This document shows, piece by piece, positions 8,407 through 15,806 of a DNA stretch of 26,717 nt (positions within the stretch are counted from its first letter, which is position 1; the number at the start of each line of letters is the position of its first letter). Below the pieces are notes generated by a model. The model made no database searches. It worked only from the letters and a program-made list of their open reading frames with translations, and had not been told where the DNA came from. The DNA comes from a virus. The DNA lies in IMG/VR virus record IMGVR_UViG_3300014489_000164, positions 1 through 26,717 of that record, one strand, 5' to 3'. The translations under genes and the position numbers were made by a program.

Positions 8407-10713
8407 ATGGACTATAAGGTCGTTTATACAAAACCGTTTAATGGGTGTCTTCGCGGATTATTGCAACATGGCCAGAAGAAGGTTGTGCAGGCTGTTCGAG
8501 CCGCGATCTCCGAAGCGGGAATGACCGGTGAAATTCGCTCGCTGCCTCGCACCAAGCACGGTGAAACCCGTATCCAAGACGTAGAAAAATATGATTTGGC
8601 CGACGGTCACAGGCTTGTTATTCAACTCGTAGACGGCAAAGACAAAGTTCGTGCTTTCCTCTTCGTTGGCTCTCACGACGAAACGGAGCGCTGGTTGGAT
8701 GGACACCGAAATTATCGATGGATCAAGAACCGGAATGACGGCACTCTGGACTTCGTCCAAGTAAGTGAGCTTCAACGACACGTCCCTTCGGACCGAATGG
8801 ACCTCGAATCGCCTGAGGACATATTAGCTCTTCCACTACTGCGAGTTCTGTCCTCCGACGAGTGGTGCCGCTTAGAACTCGCGGGCGAAGCACAGGCTTT
8901 CGCCTCAAACATCACCGAAAACGAATACGAACGAGATGCGGAGGGCATCTTAACGCGACTTGACGAAGTTTCGGGTTACGAGAAGGCCTCGTTGGTCTTT
9001 GATCTGCTGGGACACGCTCATGCCGGCGAGTGGCAGCAACTTCATCAGCGCATAGGCTTGACTACCGGCGAGGCTGCTGTGACCGTGCCTGAGGAAGTCG
9101 CGCCCGCCATGTTGTCTCCGGAGAACCGCGAGTCGTTCGTAACGTTCGACGATCCAGACGAGCTGTCTACCTTCTTCGAAAACCATTCGATGGCGGATTG
9201 GATGCTTTTCTTACATCCCGAACAAAAGAAGGTCTCTGAAAAAGAGTTTAAGGGCCCAGCCCGGTTGCGCGGCGTGTCAGGCAGTGGCAAAACGTCTGTA
9301 TTGGTCCACAGGGCACGTTTTTTAGCTAAAAAGTATCATCAGCATGTTCTCCTAGTAACACTTACCGAGAGTATGCGGAAACTTCTGGATCACCTCGCTG
9401 ACGATCTCTGCGGAGTCGAGCGCAGCCTTATCGTTACCATGACCATGAGTTCATTGGCAAGGCACGTTGTCCAACAGCTTCATCCTCAGTCATCTGGCTT
9501 CTACACACTGATCAGTCAACAACAATCGGACAGTGTTATTTCTGTGGTGGCACAGCACGTCCGTTCCCACGCCGATTTCGCCCGTACGCCGCTTACAACG
9601 ATGGAAGACCGCGTACTATCGGAGTTCCTGCGCGATGAAATCTCATATGTACGTGGGCGCCTGCTTCCCGCTGACCTCGATCATTATCTCGATTCGCGCT
9701 TATTCCAACGCCGCGGGAGAGGCTTTGCTCTCAACGAGACCGCAAGAAGTGTCGTGCTCGACGCCATCCGCCTCTATGAACAAAAACTATGGGAGGCGGG
9801 CCTATTGGACCACGAGGGAATCGTCGCCGAGGCCGTCAGGCTCATAGATTCGGGTAACAGCCAAATCGATAGACCGCGTTGTATTCTCTGTGACGAGGTT
9901 CAGGATCTGTCGCAGTTGGAGGTTGCATTACTTGGGCGGCTGCCAACGCCAACCGGCGAGCACATGGCTGAAGCGGAGAATGGGCTGTTTTTAGCAGGCG
10001 ACGGCGCACAGACGATCTATAAACGGGGTTTTACGCTTCGACGCTTAGGGATTGATGTCAGCAGCCGCAGTTTTACTCTCCGAAAGAACTACCGAAATAC
10101 GCACGAGATTCTGACCGCCGCGTTTAGCTTGGTTTCGGAGTACGAGTTTGCGGATGTCGATGAGGATAACGTCATCAAGCCAACCGAGCCAGAATTTGCG
10201 AAACAGCATGGAGTACGGCCTGTGATAGTCCGCTGTTCGTCGCTAGCTGAAGAAGCAATGGTAATCGCCGAAAAGGTACGGGCCGACTTGGCCTATGGAC
10301 AAACTCCGGGCCAGATCTGTATTGTTGGCCCGAACACCAAGATTCGAGACGAAGTGCAGCGTGCACTGACGCGGATCGGCATCGCGTATACCGACCTACG
10401 CCAGGATGCCGACTACGAGAGCGATAGAGTCAAGGTCAGCACGATCGAGTCCGCAAAGGGACATGAGTTCAGCGCTGTCTTTATCGCGGGTTTGGTCGAA
10501 GGCGTTTTGCCTAATGGCGACGTCACGGAGGCTGAAATCCCGCGTGAGGCCGCTCGCCTATACGTGGCCATGACCCGCGCGCGGGACACGCTGACGCTTA
10601 GCTACAGCCCGTCGGGGCCGTATAGCGCCTCACGCTTCTTGCTGGCGATTCAGTCGCACTGCGACGAAGCTCGTGTTAGGGACGGGCAGATGTATCGTGT
10701 ACACGCATCCTAA
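8407..10713 (+). CDS. RelE/ParE-like domain fused to a UvrD/Rep-type superfamily 1 helicase
   Basis: A 768-residue protein, the only plus-strand gene here. Residues 1 to about 105 resemble the RelE/ParE toxin fold (start YKVVYTKPF; end HRLVIQLVDGKDKVRAFLFV then GSHDETERWL). Residues of about 106-268 are unrecognised and mostly helical. The helicase core follows: Q-motif-like HPEQKKV (270-276), Walker A GVSGSGKTS (289-297, Lys295), Walker B ILCDEVQD (493-500, Asp496/Glu497), motif III GDGAQTIY (531-538), motif IV LRKNYRN (558-564), motif V VSTIESAKGHEF (677-688) and motif VI YVAMTRARD (719-727). All motifs look intact, so ATP-driven DNA or RNA translocation is likely. Codon use (TTA, ATA, AAA, AAT) is visibly more A/T-rich than in the flanking tail genes, suggesting separate acquisition. 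It sits inside the tail operon on the opposite strand, as a prophage moron would. The role is unknown; defence or superinfection exclusion is inferred. Confidence 0.9.
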   Translation: MDYKVVYTKPFNGCLRGLLQHGQKKVVQAVRAAISEAGMTGEIRSLPRTKHGETRIQDVEKYDLADGHRLVIQLVDGKDKVRAFLFVGSHDETERWLDGHRNYRWIKNRNDGTLDFVQVSELQRHVPSDRMDLESPEDILALPLLRVLSSDEWCRLELAGEAQAFASNITENEYERDAEGILTRLDEVSGYEKASLVFDLLGHAHAGEWQQLHQRIGLTTGEAAVTVPEEVAPAMLSPENRESFVTFDDPDELSTFFENHSMADWMLFLHPEQKKVSEKEFKGPARLRGVSGSGKTSVLVHRARFLAKKYHQHVLLVTLTESMRKLLDHLADDLCGVERSLIVTMTMSSLARHVVQQLHPQSSGFYTLISQQQSDSVISVVAQHVRSHADFARTPLTTMEDRVLSEFLRDEISYVRGRLLPADLDHYLDSRLFQRRGRGFALNETARSVVLDAIRLYEQKLWEAGLLDHEGIVAEAVRLIDSGNSQIDRPRCILCDEVQDLSQLEVALLGRLPTPTGEHMAEAENGLFLAGDGAQTIYKRGFTLRRLGIDVSSRSFTLRKNYRNTHEILTAAFSLVSEYEFADVDEDNVIKPTEPEFAKQHGVRPVIVRCSSLAEEAMVIAEKVRADLAYGQTPGQICIVGPNTKIRDEVQRALTRIGIAYTDLRQDADYESDRVKVSTIESAKGHEFSAVFIAGLVEGVLPNGDVTEAEIPREAARLYVAMTRARDTLTLSYSPSGPYSASRFLLAIQSHCDEARVRDGQMYRVHAS

Positions 10714-10721
10714 CCCTAACA
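10674..10721. repeat. Nested inverted repeats at the end of the helicase gene
   Basis: TGTTAGGG at 10674-10681 pairs with CCCTAACA at 10714-10721, and the palindrome CGTGTACACG (10696-10705) lies between them. The helicase stop codon is at 10711-10713, so the structure spans the end of the gene. It lies between two convergent genes and could end transcription from either side or mark an insertion edge. There is no T-run on either strand, so a classical intrinsic terminator is doubtful. Confidence 0.4.
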
Positions 10722-10749
10722 GCGTCGCAGCGCAGTCTGGTCGTGAAGG

Positions 10750-11166
10750 TTAGGCCACCTCAACGAGATTCAGCCCTTGCACATTGGACCGTGAAATATC
10801 AGTTGATTGGGCCCAGTTGCCGCGGAACACCACCGTCACGCGCCCCTGCGTATTGTTGCCGGTGGGATCGTAGTTGCTGCCGATCTGCTGGCCCATCGCC
10901 ACGTCGAAGGGGTTGTAGAAAGCAAACGGGGTCAGCCCGGCATTCTGTGAGACCCAAAAGCTGTACAGGGCCGAAAGCAGCGACGCGCTCAAGCGCTTGC
11001 TTAGCCGGAACGTTCGCCGCGAGGTCTGAGCGAGTTGGGACCGTTGGATCGTGCCATCGTGAAACTGGTTCTGGAGTTGAGCGTACTCCCGCAACTCCGT
11101 GAAAGCGGTGCACAGCGATGCCGGCATCACCCCGTTGGGCTCGACTTGTGTGAGGTTGCCTGGCAC
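10750..11166 (-). CDS. Distal tail (Dit / gpM-like) minor tail protein
   Basis: A 138-residue protein in the position of lambda gpM, directly after the tape measure. Its core (RTFRLSKRLSASLLSALYSFW, then TPFAFYNPF, then GRVTVVFRGNW and LNLVEV) is the distal-tail / minor-tail-protein pattern. It aligns by eye with residues of about 45-130 of the hub protein (RKFQF, AFTYTVPN, GVLVTFEQAP, LNFIEV), so the two look like paralogous domains. Proteins of this kind form the ring joining the tail tube to the tip hub. The start is a GTG at 11166, four bases after the tape measure TGA, with GGTGG about nine bases upstream, so translation is probably coupled. In phage order the next gene would be the hub, but the opposite-strand helicase gene separates them. 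Confidence 0.75.
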   Translation of the reverse strand: MPGNLTQVEPNGVMPASLCTAFTELREYAQLQNQFHDGTIQRSQLAQTSRRTFRLSKRLSASLLSALYSFWVSQNAGLTPFAFYNPFDVAMGQQIGSNYDPTGNNTQGRVTVVFRGNWAQSTDISRSNVQGLNLVEVA

Positions 11167-11170
11167 GGGA

Positions 11171-14100
11171 TCACGCCACCGTCAATCCAGGTAGCTGCAT
11201 GTTGGCCGATTGCTGCGTGCGGCCGTAGCTCGAATACTGCGCCGCCATCGCCTGGTCGGTCACGAACTGCGGTGTCACAAACTGGCCGGTCATGAAGTTG
11301 GCCGCGTCGGAGCCGCTGATGTTCAGCGACATGTACGTCGCGCCGGTGCCGCCAGACGTGTTCGGGCCACCGGGAGTGGGATAGGTGCCCGCCGCGATCC
11401 CGCCGAGCGTTGGGATGTTCGAGGCGTAGACGTGCGCCTGGCCATCCTGGTAGCTGGCTTGTTGATACAGCTTGCCGCCCTGCTCGACCAAGCTCCCGGC
11501 ATAGGGCGTCGTGGCCGACAGGGGCATCTTCTGGCCAGTGGCTTCCGAGTACAGCATCACGAGTTGACGCACGCTCGGTGACCGCACGGCCACCGCAATA
11601 TCGCCGCCGAACTGCGACTGCGCGATCTGCACGACCTGCTTGATCGTCCCGCTGTTGGTCGGGATGCTCACGTTATAGATCGACTTGATGTCGTCGTGCG
11701 CCTTCTGCGCCGGCGACACAATACCGAGCAACATCTCCATCCCGCCGATAGCAAAGCCCGCAGCAGCGCCAATCGCCGCCCCCAGCGGTCCGCCCATCTG
11801 CATTCCGATCATTGCTCCGCCCGCAGTGCCCTCGGCGATGCCGCCCCACGTGCCGCGGTTGTTCCCCATCAAACCAGCGCTGGCGAGCATCATGCCGCCA
11901 GCACCAAGCGCAGCCCCGGCCACGCCACCTACGCCCGTGATCTTGCCGCCGGAATCTCCGGTCTGGACATCGTTGCCGTTCTCATCCGTGCCGTAGGTCG
12001 GACTGGACGGGCTCCGTTTGAAGCTCCCCCAGTTCGTGCTCTTGAGGTTGCTGACGATTCCCGCCAGGCCGCTCGGCCCGCTCGCGCCAGCCGCGTTGCC
12101 GCGCTCCCCGCCGAACAACAGCGCCAGCGGATTGAATCCGCCCGTCCCGCCCGGCGCCCGGTTCAACGTCGCCGTCCCCGCCGCTGCACCGGACCAATCT
12201 CCGCCACCAGCAGCCCAGGGAGCGGGAGTATAACCGCTGGTGGCCGCGCCCGGCGAAGAGTCACCCGTCCCGCTGAACCCGGTTCCGCCGCCAGCCGCTC
12301 CGGGGGCGCTCCGCGTGCCGCCGCTGAACAGCATTGCCACGGGCGAGAATCCAGTGCCGCTGGAACTCCAAGGAGCGGGGGAGTAGCCGCCCGCTCCCAT
12401 AGGTGCGCTCATCTTGGCCGGCGCCGAGATCGATGGAATGGAAATGCCCAATACGCCCGCTGCGCCGCCGGCGCGACTCTGCAAGGATGGAGCCGCCACT
12501 CCCAAGCCTGCGGCCAGGACAGCCGTGAGCGCCGCCATCACCGCGCTGTTCTGCATGGTCGCTGTGGTGTTCTGGTCGGTGGACACGCGCACCGGGTCCT
12601 GCTTACCGCCGACAGACCCCTTGAAAATGCCCGCGAGCCCGCCCTGCCCGTCCGCGCCATAGATGATCGGATGCAGAGCGTTCGCCGCCATGCCGCCCAG
12701 CTTCTCGGTCACCGGCTTGAGCACCGCGGAGTGGATCGTGTTCACCAAGTCCTTGCCGAAGTTCTTAGGCTTCGTGAACAGAACGTCGAACAGCTTCTCG
12801 GCCTGTTTTTGCAGGTTGTCGAACTGCGACTGGATCTCCTGCTGGCGTTTCTGCTGGAGCTGCGCTTCCTTTTCCTCAAGCTGATCCTGCGCTTGGGCGA
12901 TTTCCGTGAACAGATCCTTCTGCGCTTGCGCCGCCAGGACGGAGCGTTTGGCTGCGTTCTCTTCCTTCGATATCCGCTCCGCTTCGATGTTCGCCAACTG
13001 GACAGCCAGATCGAGCCTGATCTGGTAGGCTTGTTGCGCCGCTGCCTCTTCCTTTCGCGCCGCCATCTCCCGCTTTTCGGCCTCGGACATTGCCATCGGC
13101 GTTTCCTGACCGGCAGTCAGTTCCGCCATGCGTCCGGATCGCGCGGCGCGCCGCCGCAGTTCGTCCCGTTGCTCCTGGACTCCGATGTCCTCGATCCGTT
13201 CCTGCGCGGCGAAGCCTTCCTCCCACTCCTTCATCTGCCCCTTCGAAGGCATCATGAGGGCGAGCATTTTCTTGCTTTGCTCGGCTCGCTGCTTCTCGTC
13301 GTACTTCTCAAATTCCTCCCATGCCTTCTTCGATATGACGGCTGCCTGCTCGTCCGCCGCCTTGCGGATCGCCGCAATCTCCGATTCCGATGCCTTCACT
13401 TGCGCTGCCTGTTTCAGAAGCTGGTCCCGCTGAAAGTAGATCTTGCCGATTGCGTCGAGTTCGGCTTCATCGCCCTTCTTCTCGAACTCGGCGGCCTGAC
13501 GACGAAAGTCCTTGAGCTGTTCCGCGCCCTTTGCGACCGCATCCAGTGCTGCCTTGCGGCGCGCTTCGGTAGCTTCTGCGGTATGGAGTTGTTGCCCCAG
13601 ATCCTGTGCCTGGGCCTTCGTCAACGGCTTGTCCGGTTCAAGCAGTTGCTTCTGCAGCCGCTCGACATCCTTCTTGGCGTCGGCGTAGGCCCTCTCCATG
13701 CCCTCGTGCGTGCCGAAGAACCGGGCGCGAAGCCGATCCGTCTCTTCTTTGCCTGAACGCATGTCCGTCCGCTTGGTGGCCGCTTCGGCACCCTCCAGCA
13801 TCTTCTGCAACTGCTGGATCTGGGCCTGGATATCGCTCGCGCGCTTCGCTCGGGCTTCCTCGTCGCGCGTGGGGGCGATGGCCTGCAGAATGCCGAAGTC
13901 ACCGACCAGGCCTTGCTGTTGGGCCCGCAAATCCTCGATGCGCTTCAAGGTGGCATCGCGGTTCTTCATGATGTCCGGCGCCCGGCGTTCCAGGTCGGCC
14001 ACTTCCTGGCGGTGACCGGAGATCGACATCTTCGCTCCAATGCCGCCCGCCGCCCGAATGTCGGCGGCATCCTGCATCGCCTGTTCCTCTTCGCGACGCT

Positions 14101-15256
14101 GCCGTTCATCATCGCCGGCAGTCGAGACGTTGTTGAGGAACCAATCGACGCCCTTGCCGACCCAGGTTACGGTGACGACCAGCCCTTCTTTGAACTTGCG
14201 GACCAGCGCGTCCCACTTGGTTTCGAGTACGGTCACTTGGCGCTGGTATTCGGTAAAGCGACGAATGTCCTCCTCGGTCGGCCCGAAGCCCTGCTCGTGA
14301 GCCACGCGCAGGTTCTCGTTGAGTTCCGTCATGAACGGAATCGCCTCCACGCCCACGCGCTTGAACAGGTCCATGGCGGCGGCGTCCCGCTGAAGCCCTT
14401 CCGGCAGCTTGTTCAGACCCTCGGAGATCTCAACCAGAATCTCGGACGTGGGTTTCATCTCTCCGGTGGCGGTGCGCAGATCGATGCCCATCCCGCGCAG
14501 GGTGGTCCGCACCTTCTCGCCCTCCTGGGAATTGTCATCGGCCGCCTGGGAGAGACCGCGCATGAGCCGCTCGACAATCGAGATGTCCTGCCCGACCGCG
14601 CGCGCCGCAAAACCGAACTGCCCGACTTCCTTCGCGGCCAACCCGGTGCGCAGTTCCGCGTCCTTCACACGCGTCCCGTACTCGCCGAGGCTCTTCGCCG
14701 CCTCGAATGCGGAAACCGCGATAGTGCCGAGGACGGCCGCGCCGGTTGTGACAGCCACGCCAAAGGGGCCAAGAGCGGTAAGCACGGACGAGACCGCGCC
14801 CTTCGCTCCCTGGAGCGGATTTTCCATGAATTGGCTGACGCGCTCGCCGAACGAGGTAATGGACTCGGCCTGCTTCCGCAACGCCTCTTCGGCTTCCTTG
14901 GCTGCTTTGACCGCGAGAGCTTCGCGCGCGGCCTTCTCCTCCATGGCGATCATCTTCTCGTAGGACCTCGTGATCGCGTCGATGGCCTGCGGTTCGCGGT
15001 TGTACCGCTGGAGAAGTTGCTCCCGTTGGGTGATCAGCCGATCCACGCCCGACTTGCCATACGTCTCGGCCTGTTTTTCCAGGGAGGCAATCAGGCGCTG
15101 GACGCTGGTTCGCGTCTGGTCCGAAATCCGGATCACCTTGCCATGCGACGATTCGGCTTTCTTCTCGAAGCTGTCCAGACCGGTGTTGGCCTTGTCCACT
15201 ACTGGGGTGACCTGGTCCTCGGCTTCGAGGATGACGCGCTCTGCTTGGTCTGCCAT
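11171..15256 (-). CDS. Tail tape measure protein
   Basis: A 1361-residue protein that sets tail length and probably forms the DNA channel on injection. It has the typical layout: charged coiled-coil N-terminus (about 25-150), a hydrophobic segment at about 160-190 (FGVAVTTGAAVLGTIAVSAF), the phage tail tape-measure core around 195-370 (GLAAKEVGQFGFAARAVGQD, MDLFKRVGVEAIPFM), long Lys/Glu/Gln-rich coiled coils from about 390 to 880, then a Gly/Ala/Pro-rich C-terminal third. A glycine-zipper hydrophobic stretch lies at about 1111-1178 (GGPLGAAIGAAAGFAIGGM), which could enter the host membrane. The ATG at 15256 directly follows the TAA of the tail completion gene. Its length predicts a tail of roughly 200 nm using the usual 1.5 angstrom per residue rule (inference). 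The large antisense frames opposite it are GC-driven shadows. Confidence 0.93.
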   Translation of the reverse strand: MADQAERVILEAEDQVTPVVDKANTGLDSFEKKAESSHGKVIRISDQTRTSVQRLIASLEKQAETYGKSGVDRLITQREQLLQRYNREPQAIDAITRSYEKMIAMEEKAAREALAVKAAKEAEEALRKQAESITSFGERVSQFMENPLQGAKGAVSSVLTALGPFGVAVTTGAAVLGTIAVSAFEAAKSLGEYGTRVKDAELRTGLAAKEVGQFGFAARAVGQDISIVERLMRGLSQAADDNSQEGEKVRTTLRGMGIDLRTATGEMKPTSEILVEISEGLNKLPEGLQRDAAAMDLFKRVGVEAIPFMTELNENLRVAHEQGFGPTEEDIRRFTEYQRQVTVLETKWDALVRKFKEGLVVTVTWVGKGVDWFLNNVSTAGDDERQRREEEQAMQDAADIRAAGGIGAKMSISGHRQEVADLERRAPDIMKNRDATLKRIEDLRAQQQGLVGDFGILQAIAPTRDEEARAKRASDIQAQIQQLQKMLEGAEAATKRTDMRSGKEETDRLRARFFGTHEGMERAYADAKKDVERLQKQLLEPDKPLTKAQAQDLGQQLHTAEATEARRKAALDAVAKGAEQLKDFRRQAAEFEKKGDEAELDAIGKIYFQRDQLLKQAAQVKASESEIAAIRKAADEQAAVISKKAWEEFEKYDEKQRAEQSKKMLALMMPSKGQMKEWEEGFAAQERIEDIGVQEQRDELRRRAARSGRMAELTAGQETPMAMSEAEKREMAARKEEAAAQQAYQIRLDLAVQLANIEAERISKEENAAKRSVLAAQAQKDLFTEIAQAQDQLEEKEAQLQQKRQQEIQSQFDNLQKQAEKLFDVLFTKPKNFGKDLVNTIHSAVLKPVTEKLGGMAANALHPIIYGADGQGGLAGIFKGSVGGKQDPVRVSTDQNTTATMQNSAVMAALTAVLAAGLGVAAPSLQSRAGGAAGVLGISIPSISAPAKMSAPMGAGGYSPAPWSSSGTGFSPVAMLFSGGTRSAPGAAGGGTGFSGTGDSSPGAATSGYTPAPWAAGGGDWSGAAAGTATLNRAPGGTGGFNPLALLFGGERGNAAGASGPSGLAGIVSNLKSTNWGSFKRSPSSPTYGTDENGNDVQTGDSGGKITGVGGVAGAALGAGGMMLASAGLMGNNRGTWGGIAEGTAGGAMIGMQMGGPLGAAIGAAAGFAIGGMEMLLGIVSPAQKAHDDIKSIYNVSIPTNSGTIKQVVQIAQSQFGGDIAVAVRSPSVRQLVMLYSEATGQKMPLSATTPYAGSLVEQGGKLYQQASYQDGQAHVYASNIPTLGGIAAGTYPTPGGPNTSGGTGATYMSLNISGSDAANFMTGQFVTPQFVTDQAMAAQYSSYGRTQQSANMQLPGLTVA
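12098..12385 (-). repeat. Two degenerate repeats in the tape measure C-terminal region
   Basis: Two related units lie at residues of about 958-982 and 1010-1053 of the tape measure. Each begins with GGYSPAPW or SGYTPAPW and ends with GFSPVAMLFSGG or GFNPLALLFGGE, with Gly/Ala/Ser spacers of different length. This looks like an internal duplication in a flexible linker. Changes in copy number here would alter tail length slightly. Confidence 0.55.
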
Positions 15257-15715
15257 TTACGCTGCCTTAAGCATTACGAAGGGACGCGCCTGGAACGCCG
15301 CGAGAACCGCTTGGCGGTCGCGCGGCGACACGCCCCACTGCGCCTCGCGCCGGTTATTAAAGGCGGCGATCTGCGAGGCGGTCAACCGCCGGCCAGGAAG
15401 GCTCTCGTCGAGGAACCCGATTGCCGCGCGATTCTCGTTCGCAGTAAGGACCTTGAGGCAGCGGAGGGTATGCCCGCTCCACGTCCAGTCGCGGATCGGC
15501 TGAAGGCCGCGCGCCGCCTTGTAGTCGGGATACCCGCGCCGACCCGGCAGTCCGGGCTTCAGCGGCGCTGCCGCCTGGTCGTAGATGTTCTGGCCGTGTT
15601 GGATGCGCGCCCGGATCGCATCCGTCAGCACCTGTGCGAAGCCCTGCATTTCGGTGGCGGTGTAGGGCGAGTAGACAAAGCGAGCGCGCGTGATGACGGT
15701 TTGGAATCTGGCCAT
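15257..15715 (-). CDS. Phage tail completion / head-tail joining protein (gpZ or Mu gpG-like)
   Basis: A 152-residue protein. The pattern is that of the virion morphogenesis / tail completion family: an N-terminal basic helix (AQVLTDAIRARI), a Pro/Gly segment with PLKPGLPGRRGYPDY, then SGHTLRCLKVLTANENRAAI and a C-terminal segment with a Trp-Gly turn (QWGVSPRDRQAVLAAF). Such proteins close the tail end and help it join the head. I chose the ATG at 15715 because AAAGG stands five bases before it. An in-frame ATG at 15748 with CAGGG six bases upstream would add 11 residues and cannot be excluded. The gene ends exactly where the tape measure begins (TAA then ATG). In lambda the matching gene lies with the neck genes, so its place beside the tape measure, downstream of the KAP gene, is unusual. 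Confidence 0.6.
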   Translation of the reverse strand: MARFQTVITRARFVYSPYTATEMQGFAQVLTDAIRARIQHGQNIYDQAAAPLKPGLPGRRGYPDYKAARGLQPIRDWTWSGHTLRCLKVLTANENRAAIGFLDESLPGRRLTASQIAAFNNRREAQWGVSPRDRQAVLAAFQARPFVMLKAA

Positions 15716-15791
15716 GATAACCTTTAGCCGGGACAACGTGCGCAGCATGAGCGGCCCTGCACGAAGTCTCTATTGGGAATCAACACCGGCT

Positions 15792-15806
15792 CGCCCTTTA
15801 AGGGCG
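15792..15806 (-). terminator. Possible terminator hairpin after the KAP gene
   Basis: CGCCC-TTTAA-GGGCG forms a five-base-pair stem (seven complementary positions around a central T) directly beside the KAP gene stop codon at 15807. No T-run follows on the minus strand, so it may only slow polymerase or mark the edge of inserted DNA. Confidence 0.35.

Noticed and set aside
8323-10749. Direct repeats flanking the helicase gene as a sign of transposition
   Set aside because: Only short matches such as AGTCT with a nearby GCGC were found on the two sides; no transposase or terminal inverted repeats.
11696-13756. Long plus-strand open frame (686 codons) opposite the tape measure
   Set aside because: It is antisense to a clear tape measure gene; the product is Arg/Leu-rich without domain pattern. 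High GC at third codon positions explains the absence of stops. The same applies to 13913-15727 and 1299-2378.
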